DNA of 64,000 nt. Origin: CAZSHG01 sp964459995 (lineage in GTDB: Bacteria; UBP14; UBA6098). Below, piece by piece: positions 51,446-61,200 of this stretch (positions are counted from its first letter, which is position 1; the number at the start of each line of letters is the position of its first letter). Where the stretch lies: contig CAYWOR010000004.1 in the NCBI GenBank assembly GCA_964459995.1, positions 1-64,000 on the forward strand, written 5' to 3'. Under the pieces are notes generated by a model, which was given only the letters and a program-made list of their open reading frames with translations, had not been told where the DNA came from and ran no database searches. A program made the position numbers and the translations under genes.

Positions 51446-53035
51446 TTATTTCATGTAGATGACCGGACTCACAAGACCTATGTCCGGCATTCGAATGTAG
51501 TAAACCCCGGAAGGCAGAGCAACATCCGGAGTCCAAATATATTCGCGAAGGGATGCCGCGGCGACAATTCCACCGGCATTTCCAAATTCGCCAAGGCTCG
51601 CCACACGACGACCCGCAATGTCATATATCTCGACACTCTCATCTCTACGTTCTCCGCTCTTCACTTTTATCCGGCAAGCTGAATTGAAGGGTGTTGGGGC
51701 AATTTCTATCGCGAATTTGGAAGGAATATTTTCTTCGACGATAGAACATGGCTCCAATACGGCGTTGTAGCTGTAGTTTCGTCTCGTAGAGAAAGAGCCC
51801 CCGGGAACTGCCGCGAGGCCTACCATTTCAGCCTCGTGGGCGAAGGGAACTGTAACATTTCCGACAGCGAATTCTCCAATCGAAATGGGATACACCGCGA
51901 TTGAATCGCCGCTTTTCCAAATCGCGCGAACAGCCCAATCGATGCCGTCGGCGCCGTCGAAGGATATCGCCAAATCGACAGGTGAAGAGCCAAAATTTGA
52001 AAATAGAATGAAACTCATTCCAAATCCATAAGGTTGTGGCGAAGGTCCTCCGGAAGCAGGATAGGAAGTATGTGTTCTGACGACACTCATATCGCTGAGT
52101 GCGGGGCCGTCGGGGAAGAAACCGCAATCGCGCGAACCCACGAATAGAGCTTTTGCCGCAAAATCTGCCATATCTTCGAGCAGAGTGATGGAGTTTTTCG
52201 CACAAATCGCATTCACCGCCTGTTCGTTGGGAATGAATCGCATCGTATCCCAAACCGAGGCGAGGAAAGCGTCACCGTAAACCATGTTCCAGTAGATCGC
52301 ATAAAGACCCATGCCATACATATGGTATCCGGAGCCATAGTTTATGGGTAATTCGGGGGAATTGAGCATGTAATCGATAAGCCATACATAGTCGTTGACC
52401 TGAGGATAAAGCCTTTCTTCCATCGAGACACTGGTCATTTCGGAAATCCAAGCCGCGCAACTGCCGTATAGCCCAAACTGGAAAGCGTGATGCAACTCGT
52501 GTGCGCAGGTTACTCTCATCGCGCCGGCAACCGGGCCATCAGGGTCGTCGTTCGGATATACACCGTCAAAATCATTTTCTATTTCGATATAGCTGGTTAA
52601 ATCGTCCCAGGGCTGATCACCAGGGCCTCCTGGGTAGGTTAGACCATATGCTGAGATGTTTCTGAGGTAAACATCATAGCGGCCATCGCCGCCGAGAACA
52701 CCATCGGAAGGGGGCGGCAAATAGCCCATACTATCGACAAAGACGCTCCAGCTATGCTCCATATATTCGCCGATTTTATATACATAGCCGATTGAATCGA
52801 CTGCATCGAACCCGCTCAGGTTATAGTGAATTTTGAAATTGCCTTCGGGAGTGTTGTAATTGTAGGGCAATGAGGGGCGTGTAATGCGCTTCTGTGCGAG
52901 AAATTCGGAATCCATCCCACCAGCTTCGCCGCGAAGAGTTCTTAGAATGGAGATTGTGCCGCTTTTCTCCTCGGGAGTTCTTGCGAAAGATGTTGCTATG
53001 ATTGCGATTAGGGCGATTAGTATTAATTTCTTCAT
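51446..53035 (-). CDS. Secreted zinc metalloprotease-like protein (MXAN_6640 type) with Por-type C-terminal domain
   Basis: A 529-residue exported protein with a signal peptide (1-18). An M6/MXAN_6640-like domain has the zinc motif CAHELHHAFQ (H179-E180-x-x-H183) and a downstream WISEMTSVSMEER Glu that may be the third ligand. The Y-D-V-Y-L and DFDGVYPNDD segments before it are typical. The last ~85 residues (IAPTPFNSACRIKV, IYDIAGRRVASL, LPSGVYYIRMP) form a Por/FlgD-like sorting domain. It is probably a surface or released protease. TGGAAAG precedes the ATG. It is monocistronic. Confidence 0.88.
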   Translation of the reverse strand: MKKLILIALIAIIATSFARTPEEKSGTISILRTLRGEAGGMDSEFLAQKRITRPSLPYNYNTPEGNFKIHYNLSGFDAVDSIGYVYKIGEYMEHSWSVFVDSMGYLPPPSDGVLGGDGRYDVYLRNISAYGLTYPGGPGDQPWDDLTSYIEIENDFDGVYPNDDPDGPVAGAMRVTCAHELHHAFQFGLYGSCAAWISEMTSVSMEERLYPQVNDYVWLIDYMLNSPELPINYGSGYHMYGMGLYAIYWNMVYGDAFLASVWDTMRFIPNEQAVNAICAKNSITLLEDMADFAAKALFVGSRDCGFFPDGPALSDMSVVRTHTSYPASGGPSPQPYGFGMSFILFSNFGSSPVDLAISFDGADGIDWAVRAIWKSGDSIAVYPISIGEFAVGNVTVPFAHEAEMVGLAAVPGGSFSTRRNYSYNAVLEPCSIVEENIPSKFAIEIAPTPFNSACRIKVKSGERRDESVEIYDIAGRRVASLGEFGNAGGIVAAASLREYIWTPDVALPSGVYYIRMPDIGLVSPVIYMK

Positions 53036-53067
53036 AATCTTTCCATCGATATTTCAGTTATTTTAAT

Positions 53068-53095
53068 AATATATGGAATAAATTTATTGTTTCAA
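53068..53095 (-). promoter_or_regulatory. Promoter of the MXAN_6640-like protease gene
   Basis: On the minus strand TTGAAA (53090-53095), a 16-nt spacer and TATATT (53068-53073) lie 33 nt before the ATG at 53035. Confidence 0.5.
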
Positions 53096-53098
53096 CGG

Positions 53099-53983
53099 TT
53101 ATTGTTCGAACAGGTTGTATTCCATGTCTAAATCAAGGCGAGCGATACTTGCGTTTTCGCCATAATTGGTGAATTTTCGAAGAAGTCTCATTGTCCGGTA
53201 AAAACCAATCATCGGCTGAAGAGCTTCCTCGATGGGCTTTGTGAAATCGTCCCAATGGCTAATGAAGATTTTTTTCGCTCCAGTGCGTCGAATGTAGTTT
53301 TTGTATAGCCTTCGAGCATAACCTCTCGCTTTGAAAACAAGCCCTCCGACAGAGACAACAACGATATCGGCGGACAAATCGTTTTGTGTATCGAGGATTG
53401 GACCTCCGCTCATGATAATCGCTTTGCCTTTGGGGTGTTTTATCGAAAAGCTGAGAACACCGCCCTCACGGTATTTTGAGGCCTTTGCCGGTGGGGCGAA
53501 GGGTTCGGATACTTCTGTGCCGTCGCCGATAAATAGCCCTATCAAAATTGGCAAAGGGACATGCTTTGAACGAATTGCTTCTATCTCGAAATTGCCGATT
53601 TTGAATTTCGAGCCGCCCCCGATTATATGAATTTTGCTCTCCGGCACTCCACCACCGATTGCAATATTCGCCGTGGATTTGGTGCCGTAAACATCCGCAC
53701 CGGTTTTAAGCGCTACCGCTGGAAGATCGAGGGTGTGATCGTAATGGGAGTGTGTTATGATTATCGCGTCGCTATCTTCGATTCTGAACTTATGAAGATA
53801 CTTATCTATCGCGGCTTGATCGGGAGAAATTCTTCGAAACATAACTGGAAGGCCCATTGGCGAAGCGCATCGTGTGAAATGTGGGTCGAAAAGAATCTTC
53901 GACCCGCCATCGCGAAGAAGCATCGTGTTGGTTCCAAAATAGCTTATCGATGGGCTTTCAGATATTTGATTCCCGTTTTCCAT
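53099..53983 (-). CDS. MBL-fold metallo-hydrolase
   Basis: A 294-residue metallo-beta-lactamase-fold protein without signal peptide. The metal motif HSHYDH is at about 77-82, and SKHVP and ISHWDDF provide later histidines; SVGG lies between. It resembles the UlaG/NAPE-PLD-like branch (FGTNTMLLRDGGSKILFDPH at the start), which hydrolyses phosphodiesters or lactones. The ATG at 53983 has no ribosome site. A strong promoter ends 8 nt before it, so the mRNA is probably leaderless. The substrate is unknown. Confidence 0.85.
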   Translation of the reverse strand: MENGNQISESPSISYFGTNTMLLRDGGSKILFDPHFTRCASPMGLPVMFRRISPDQAAIDKYLHKFRIEDSDAIIITHSHYDHTLDLPAVALKTGADVYGTKSTANIAIGGGVPESKIHIIGGGSKFKIGNFEIEAIRSKHVPLPILIGLFIGDGTEVSEPFAPPAKASKYREGGVLSFSIKHPKGKAIIMSGGPILDTQNDLSADIVVVSVGGLVFKARGYARRLYKNYIRRTGAKKIFISHWDDFTKPIEEALQPMIGFYRTMRLLRKFTNYGENASIARLDLDMEYNLFEQ

Positions 53984-53991
53984 GAAGTCAT

Positions 53992-54020
53992 ATTTTATGA
54001 TTTTGAAGTGGAAAAGTCAA
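53992..54020 (-). promoter_or_regulatory. Leaderless-type promoter of the MBL hydrolase gene
   Basis: On the minus strand TTGACT (54015-54020), a 17-nt spacer and TAAAAT (53992-53997) end 8 nt before the ATG. The predicted transcript starts about 2 nt before the start codon. A 7-bp hairpin (GATTCTG/CAGAATC, about 54033-54057) lies upstream, between the divergent genes. Confidence 0.65.
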
Positions 54021-54131
54021 CATAGACAAACCGATTCTGCGATATTTCACAGAATCTAATTATCGGCGTTGATTTTGAACTCGAATTTGGTTATTTTCAA
54101 TGGCTTTGAAACAAAATATGAACGGTGTAAT

Positions 54132-56822
54132 ATGGCGATTCATAATCTCGATAAGTTCTTCAATCCCACAAGAATAGCACTGATTGGGGTTTCTAAGAAT
54201 CCTCTTAGTGTAAGCGGTCAAGTTCTCAAGAATTTGGTTGGAAGCGGTTTTCAGGGGGTTGTATATCCAGTTAATCCCACTTGCGAGGCAGTTTTGGGAG
54301 TTCCCTGCGTGGCAAGTCTCGATGAAATCCCGAAAATACCGGATTTGGCGATAATCTGCACTGCCGCAGAAGAGGTTCCCGGTTATGTCCTTCAAGCTTG
54401 CCAAAAAGGGACACGAGCTATAATCATAATGTCTGCCGGCTTTGGTGAGATAGGCGAGGAAGGCAGAAAACTCGAACGCGAAATACTCGAAATAAAAAAT
54501 CAATTTGCCGGCACACGAATAATCGGGCCGAATTGCCTCGGTTTGATCAATCCCGGAATAAAGCTAAACGCGAGTTTCGCCGGAGACATGCCGGAAAAAG
54601 GTCATATCGCCTTCATCTCCCAGTCCGGCGCTCTTTGCACATCCGTTCTCGACTGGGCAATTCAGGAGAAAATCGGATTCTCGAAATTCATTTCTATCGG
54701 AAATACCCTCGATGTCGATTTCGCAGACCTCATCGACTACCTCGGCGAGGACGAGGAAACAAAATCGATTATTCTATATGTCGAATCTATAAAGCACGCG
54801 CGATCTTTTATGACCGCCACGAGGGCTTTTGCGAGAAATATGCCCATTGTGGCTTATAAAGCGGGACGCTTCCCGAAATCCTCCGAGGTGGCGGCTTCAC
54901 ACACCGGGGCTATGGCTTCCGAGGACGCCATATACGATGCGGCTTTTAAGCGTAGTGGCATCGCGAGAGTTTTCGATATTGGCGAGATTTTCAATGTTGC
55001 GGAACTTATTGCGAGGGTTAAGCCGCCCAAAGGAAGGCGTTTGGCAATTGTAACCAACGCCGGCGGACCTGGGGTAATGGCCACCGACGCTCTAATCGCC
55101 GAAAACGGCGAGCTTGCAGAACTTTTACCCGAAACAATTGAAAAGCTCAATGAGAATCTCCCCCATTTTTGGTCGCACGGCAATCCTGTCGATATTCTTG
55201 GGGATGCTCGAACAAAAAGACTCGCGAAGGCTGTGCGAATTGTCGTTGAGGATAAAAATGTCGATGCTGTGCTTGTTATTCTGACTCCGCAGGCGATGAC
55301 AAATCCGACATCGGCGGCAAAGGCAGTATCCGAAATTGCACAGGAGACATCCAAACCTATCCTCGCGGCATGGCTTGGAGGGAAAAGTATGTCGGAAGGA
55401 ATCTCTATCTTCAACGAGAATAAAATCCCGGCATACACAACTCCAGAGGCCGCTATCAAAGCTTTCATGACATTAGTCGATTACGCTCGGAATCTCGAAT
55501 CGCTTTACGAAACACCGGAAGATATTTCTGTCGAATTCCCGTTGGATAGAAAGAGTATCCGCGAGAAAATAGAAATGATTATTTCTTCTACAAAGGGAAT
55601 ACTCCCCGAAAACCTGTCAAAAGCTGTTTTAGAAAGCTATGGTATTCCAACAACCATGCCCCGAATCGCTGAGAATGCTGACAGGGCGGTCGAGATTGCC
55701 GAAGAAATCGGGTATCCGGTCGTTTTGAAAATTCATTCGCAAGATATCACTCATAAAACAGATGTCGGCGGTGTAGCGCTGGATATTCGAGATGAGAAAA
55801 TGGTTAAAGCGGCCTTCGAGCGAATTATCGAATCGGTAAAAAATGCCAAGCCGGAAGCCCGAATCGAGGGGGTTTCGGTTCAACCAATGGTGCACACAAA
55901 AGATGCCACCGAGATGATTCTTGGTGTCAAACGCGACGCCGTTTTCGGAACGACTATTATGGCCGGAATGGGAGGAACAGCGGCTGAATTGCTTAAGGAT
56001 ACTGTGCTGGAATTCCCGCCTTTGAATGAAAATCTCGCACGCAGGATGATAGAATCGCTCAAAATATACCCCCTTATGGACGGCTACCGTGGCAGGCCAA
56101 AGGGGAATATCGACAAACTAATCGAGGTGCTGATACGGCTATCTTATTTTGCGGCTGATTTTCCAGATGTAATTGAGCTGGATATCAATCCACTTCTCGT
56201 AACTCCAGACAATGCGATTGCCCTCGATGCCAGAATTGTTATCGACAAAACCGCAATTTCAATAGATGACAAACCCTACTCTCATCTCGCCCTTCGCCCA
56301 TACCCTGAAGAGTATGCTAATGAAACAACCCTTCCGGACGGCACACCGATTACCCTTCGCCCAATTAAGCCGGAGGACGAACCGATGTGGTTCGAGCTTC
56401 TAGGTAGCTGTTCGCGCGAGTCTATTTACATGCGCTTCAGATATTTCTTCGATTGGCGGACGCATGAGGTGGCTTCGCGGTATTGTTTTAATGATTATGA
56501 CCGTGAGATAGCCATAGTTGCGGAGATCGATGAGGATGGCAAGCGAAAACTTCTCGGAGTTGGGCGTTTGGCGGCTGATCCCGACCATGATTCGGTTGAA
56601 TACGCAGTCCTCGTTGCCGATAAATGGCAGAACCGCAAATTGGGGAGTCTTCTAACCGATTATTGCATCGAAGTAGCTAAACGATGGGGATTAAAGAAAA
56701 TAGTCGCACAGACTACCAGTGATAATCCACGAATGATTGCCGTTTTCGAACGCAGGGGATTCGAGATAGAATTCCATGGAAACAGCGACATTGTCGATGT
56801 AGAAAAGGATTTATCGCCATGA
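54132..56822 (+). CDS. Acyl-CoA synthetase (NDP-forming)-GNAT acetyltransferase fusion (Pat/YfiQ-like)
   Basis: An 896-residue fusion. The order is CoA-binding domain (1-130, VIFNP-type start KFFNPTRIALIGVSKNP), succinyl-CoA ligase-like domain (about 150-300), ATP-grasp (about 480-700, VLKIHSQDITHKTDVGG) and a C-terminal GNAT domain (about 735-890, ITLRPIKPEDEPMWFEL and the Q-N-R-K-L-G-S-L-L acetyl-CoA loop). The phospho-histidine of the ADP-forming family is kept (H257 in ASHTGAM), so ligase activity is possible. In Pat/YfiQ the fusion is a protein lysine acetyltransferase. The ATG at 54132 has no ribosome site. It overlaps the next gene by 4 nt (ATGA). Confidence 0.9.
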   Translation: MAIHNLDKFFNPTRIALIGVSKNPLSVSGQVLKNLVGSGFQGVVYPVNPTCEAVLGVPCVASLDEIPKIPDLAIICTAAEEVPGYVLQACQKGTRAIIIMSAGFGEIGEEGRKLEREILEIKNQFAGTRIIGPNCLGLINPGIKLNASFAGDMPEKGHIAFISQSGALCTSVLDWAIQEKIGFSKFISIGNTLDVDFADLIDYLGEDEETKSIILYVESIKHARSFMTATRAFARNMPIVAYKAGRFPKSSEVAASHTGAMASEDAIYDAAFKRSGIARVFDIGEIFNVAELIARVKPPKGRRLAIVTNAGGPGVMATDALIAENGELAELLPETIEKLNENLPHFWSHGNPVDILGDARTKRLAKAVRIVVEDKNVDAVLVILTPQAMTNPTSAAKAVSEIAQETSKPILAAWLGGKSMSEGISIFNENKIPAYTTPEAAIKAFMTLVDYARNLESLYETPEDISVEFPLDRKSIREKIEMIISSTKGILPENLSKAVLESYGIPTTMPRIAENADRAVEIAEEIGYPVVLKIHSQDITHKTDVGGVALDIRDEKMVKAAFERIIESVKNAKPEARIEGVSVQPMVHTKDATEMILGVKRDAVFGTTIMAGMGGTAAELLKDTVLEFPPLNENLARRMIESLKIYPLMDGYRGRPKGNIDKLIEVLIRLSYFAADFPDVIELDINPLLVTPDNAIALDARIVIDKTAISIDDKPYSHLALRPYPEEYANETTLPDGTPITLRPIKPEDEPMWFELLGSCSRESIYMRFRYFFDWRTHEVASRYCFNDYDREIAIVAEIDEDGKRKLLGVGRLAADPDHDSVEYAVLVADKWQNRKLGSLLTDYCIEVAKRWGLKKIVAQTTSDNPRMIAVFERRGFEIEFHGNSDIVDVEKDLSP

Positions 56823-58033
56823 GAGAATTTATCGTTTCTTTTTTCTTTGCGGCTGTTCTAACTCTTGCCCAATGCCCAGACTTTTCGGCGCCGGGGCCTT
56901 ACGATTGGACATACCGAACGGTCAGCATCCCCTCCGAGGACGAAACGATGACCAACTCGCGGATTTATTATCCAGTAATTAACGATACCATTCCTCTCTC
57001 TGCTGTGCCATGCCCGATTGTGGCTTTCGGGCATGGTTTCAATATTGGAATAGATAAGTATTACAGTTATGGCGAACATTTAGCCAGTCATGGGTTTATC
57101 TTCGTTCTTCCGACAATCTCTAATCCAGTTTTTAACCCCAATCATAATTATAGAGCACGTTTGATGATAACTGCGGCAAGATTTGCGGCGGAATTGAATT
57201 TTTCCTCCGGCGATGTTTTCGAGGGCAAAGTCGATGTCGATAACTGGGCATTTATCGGGCACAGCATGGGCGGTGCGATTTCCCTTCTCGCTGGTGACAG
57301 GTATGTTAACTATCCCGACAGCATGTATCATCTGGCGGACACTCTGAGATGCATCATCTCCTACGCCAGTCCCCAGAGCAACCCCGCGACGGTGGCTGAA
57401 CGAATCACCACACCGGCTCTTATCCTAACGGGCGAAAAAGACAATACCGCACCGTGGAACGACGTCAGAAACGCATATTGGGCGACAAAGCCTGCGCCCG
57501 GTGTATTCGCATTGATTGACGGTGCGAATCACTGCTATTATTGCGACGAATCAAGTGTATGCGATTGGTTCGACCCCAGCGCGGATATCACCCGTGAAGA
57601 GCAACGACGCATCGCGAGGCGCCATACTACTGCGTTTCTCTATTACTATCAGCTTGAAGACACCAGCGACTGCGTTTATCGATATGCATACGGCGATTCG
57701 ATTATCTTTGCGGATTGGATGGACTCGGTGGAAGTCCGCTTCCTCCCCCTCGATATAACAGATATGGACCTTCCGCAAACATTCGGCGAACTTGAGATTT
57801 TTCCTAATCCCGGCAACTCATCTTTCAAGATAGCCATTCCAGCTTCAGATGTGCAAACTATCGAGATTTTCGATAATTCGGGCAGAAAAGTTGATACTAT
57901 ACCAATCGGGAACCTCGCAACCGAAGGCTTTTACATTTGGACTCCAAGTGAACGAATTGGTTCTGGGGTATATTCGATTAGAGTGAAAAGCACATCCGGA
58001 TACTATTCAGGGAAAGCAATTTATGTTCGCTGA
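56819..58033 (+). CDS. Secreted alpha/beta hydrolase with Por-type C-terminal domain
   Basis: A 404-residue exported protein. The signal peptide is residues 1-18. An alpha/beta-hydrolase domain (about 35-290) has the oxyanion region FGHGFNIG, the nucleophile elbow GHSMGG (Ser149) and TGEKDNTAP with the acid. It is similar to the dienelactone hydrolase/PAF-acetylhydrolase-like (chlorophyllase) group. The last ~75 residues (IFPNPGNSSFKIAIP, IFDNSGRKVDT, GSGVYSIRVK) are a Por-type sorting domain. It is an esterase or lipase acting outside the cell. It starts within the last codons of the acyl-CoA synthetase fusion (ATGA), which couples an extracellular and a cytoplasmic protein. Confidence 0.9.
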   Translation: MREFIVSFFFAAVLTLAQCPDFSAPGPYDWTYRTVSIPSEDETMTNSRIYYPVINDTIPLSAVPCPIVAFGHGFNIGIDKYYSYGEHLASHGFIFVLPTISNPVFNPNHNYRARLMITAARFAAELNFSSGDVFEGKVDVDNWAFIGHSMGGAISLLAGDRYVNYPDSMYHLADTLRCIISYASPQSNPATVAERITTPALILTGEKDNTAPWNDVRNAYWATKPAPGVFALIDGANHCYYCDESSVCDWFDPSADITREEQRRIARRHTTAFLYYYQLEDTSDCVYRYAYGDSIIFADWMDSVEVRFLPLDITDMDLPQTFGELEIFPNPGNSSFKIAIPASDVQTIEIFDNSGRKVDTIPIGNLATEGFYIWTPSERIGSGVYSIRVKSTSGYYSGKAIYVR

Positions 58034-58073
58034 AAATCCCTTTTTTTTCGGCTGTAATTATTTTACAAATTTC

Positions 58074-58102
58074 TTGCCTTATCAAATCAGTAATCATATA
58101 TT
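58074..58102 (+). promoter_or_regulatory. Promoter of the 1462-residue surface protein gene
   Basis: TTGCCT (58074-58079), a 17-nt spacer and TATATT (58097-58102) predict a start at about 58109 and a ~112-nt leader. Confidence 0.55.
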
Positions 58103-58109
58103 ATGGGTG

Positions 58110-58206
58110 AGTTCGATGGGGAGCTGTTTTCGAACTTTGTAAGTATAACGATGACAATGAGATAGCAAACGCTGTTCTGATTTGGAATAGCGTTATGGGA
58201 TTTTTT
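58110..58206 (+). promoter_or_regulatory. Structured 5' leader: 5'-terminal stem-loop and terminator-like hairpin
   Basis: AGTTCGA (58110-58116) pairs with TCGAACT (58130-58136), right at the predicted 5' end. A second 10-bp hairpin (58168-58177 with 58185-58194, one G-T pair) is followed after 6 nt by TTTTTT (58201-58206), just before the AGGAGG ribosome site. The first may protect the mRNA. The second could be a weak attenuator. Confidence 0.45.
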
Positions 58207-58220
58207 AAGAAGGAGGAACC

Positions 58221-61200
58221 ATGAGAAATGTGCTTTTCACGTTGCTACTCGCGGCTCTTGTTACTGTCTCGCTTGCCGTGCCCAATGTTTTCAATTATCA
58301 GGGCAAACTGACAACCCCCGACGGAGTTGGAATCAACGACGACGTCGATATTACCATCAACATTTACGACGGTCCTGATGTCGGCACAGCGACACTGTTG
58401 TGCACCGACGCACTCACCGATGTGCCTGTTGTTTTAGGCCTTTTTGACATCCAATACGAGGTCGCTCTCGATCAGAATGATCTTATGGGCGATCTTTATA
58501 TGGAATTGATCGTCGACGGCAACGCCTTCGATCCGCTGATTAAGCTGACGACCGTGCCTTTCGCTCTTTCGGCACAATATACGGACAGCGCTTATTATTC
58601 GGTTGTCGCGGAGAGCCTCGGTGCTTTCACAGCCGCCGACCTTATGCCTAACGATCTACAGGGGGCATACGACGAAGGCGGCCCCGGTGCTGGAAGACGT
58701 ATCGACGCCCTCAACGGCCCTGTCGATATCCGCACTGCATATGTTGGCCCTTCCGATGGCAGAGCGCTCGAACTTCGCACTAACGACGGTGTGGAACCAG
58801 CTCTTTATGCTTACAACGCCGGCGCCGGCCCGGCTATTTTCTGCTCCGGCGACCTTCGTATGAACGGCACGATTTGGTCGAATGCCGACCTCAGATTCCA
58901 GCTCGACAAAAATGGCGACCCCACAAACAATAGATTCATCGTTGTCAACGATACAAACGCGACTGTTTTTTCTGTTGGCGAACACGGAAACGCGACAGTC
59001 CTAAACGAAATTGATTTCAAAGCGGCTATATTCCGGCCGCAGACAGTCGTTCCGACCGGAATTGCCGGTAAAGTCTATTACGACCAAACCGACAATGAGC
59101 TTAAATGGCACGACGGCACTTCTTGGCAGGATTTCGGAAGCGGCGGAGTCGGAACTCATTCCCTTCAGGATGCCTATGACGACGGCAACGCTGTCGTTAC
59201 CACCGGCGGAAATGCTGTTTCCATAACTGCCGGCACCGGAACGGCCCTTTATGTTACCAGCCCCGACGCCAACGGCATCTGGAACGACGCCGGATATTGG
59301 TCTCCAACCGGAAATATTTCATTGGGTACCGGATTTTATCATACGGACAATGGCCTCTTCCAGTCGAACACCGATTTTATAGTGAAACTCGACGCTAACG
59401 ACGACGAAGACGCAAGTTTTATCGTCCGTAATACTGTCGATACCGATGTTTTATGGGTCGAAGAAAACGGCGACGTTTACGTTACCGGATTCCTCAATGT
59501 TTCAAATATCACAAACCCCGATGGCGACTCGATTTGGATCGACGAGAAACTCTGGGTCGAAGAACTCGTTACGGACACAATCGAATCCCGTGGCGACGTT
59601 GTTTTCCTCAAGGACGCTTTCGGCATTCGGGACAGCCTCTGGTTCGACGGCGAATGGCGCAAGACATGGCCAACCGGCGGCACCGGCGGCGACTTCATCT
59701 GGGATCAAGATACTGCGGCACAGGACGCCGATTTCTGGATTCAGGGACAGGGAGTTTTCGGCGGAGTTACAAGTTATACTGGAGCAAAGCTTCAGATTGG
59801 AACAGGAACATCAACTTCTACTTTATCACCTTTCGCAGGATGGTATCGCTGGGCTCGTAATGTTAGTCTTATTACTTCCGCTGAAATAGCTTCACCAACC
59901 GCTTGCACAATTGATACTATCAGTATCTACCTTGGTTCAACAAGCTCAACAAATCCATGGACTTACGATTCGGTTTATATATGGCTTGAAAATACAGCTT
60001 CAGCAACAGCTCCGACAACTTGGGATATTTCAGGAGCTACTCAGGTATTCTATGCCGTGGCTTTGCCAGTCCCTCAGGTAGCAGGTTGGGTTCACTTTGA
60101 TATTACAGATTTTAACTACAGCGCTGGAACTGACAATTTGCTCATCTGGATTCAGCATGGGTATCAGTTCTCCAACTATGCCTCTGGTGGTCCAGGATGG
60201 AGATACACAACTCAATCAACAAACACCCTTCATTCTCAAAGATATATTGACTCTGGAGGATGGCCAACAACACTTAATAGTAGCACTTCCCGCCCCAATT
60301 TTAGGTTGAGCATTTCGGACTATCCGACAGTTGTGGATCAGGTTGTGGTTAATAACGGCGATATTACTGCCGACGGCGACATCACAGCCGGTGGCGATGT
60401 CAGCGCCGGAAGCCTGACACTCGATTATACGATTACCGAATGGCCGGAGTGGCTTACCAAACTCGATACCCTCTGGGCGGGCGAGTTGGGCGATGTAAGC
60501 GACACAATCTACGCTATGGATAATTTCTATATCAATGGCGAGCTTATCGTTGACAGCATCCAAGCCCGTGGAAGCGTCATCTTCTTCGACGACGACATCG
60601 AGGTGGACGGCTGTGCGACATTCGGCGGCGGGGTTGTGCCTGCAATCACAGTTTTAGACGAAGATTTCTCAGACGCCACCTTCCCCCCAACGGGGTGGAC
60701 GTCGACCATTATCAGCGGAACATATGATTGGGCAAGGACGACTCTTTATTTTTCCTCCTCGCCTGCTTCTGCAAGGATGTATGCACCTGCATATGCTGAC
60801 AATCAGGCTGAATTGATCACACCTTCCTTCGACATTTCAGGTCTGTCGGCAGTATTGACATTCGATCACTGCCAAGAAACATGGGGAGGCGATCAGGATA
60901 GTCTTCATGTTTATTACCGAGTTTCAGGGGCAGATCCATGGATTCTTCTGGAAAGATGGGATTACAGCATTCCTCGTAGTTCATGGCAGAGTGAATCGAT
61001 ACTCCTCCCCTCACCAAGCGCGGACTACTCGATTCGTTTTCTTGCTTTCTGCCGCTATGGGTATGGAGTTTACATCGACGATGTTGTTGTATCCGCCCCC
61101 TCCGGCGCGGCTCCTCCTGCAGTTGAAATCTGCGCAGGAAATATTTCCGCCGATGGCGATATCGAGGGCGGAACATTCACGCTAAACGGCGTAACGATTA

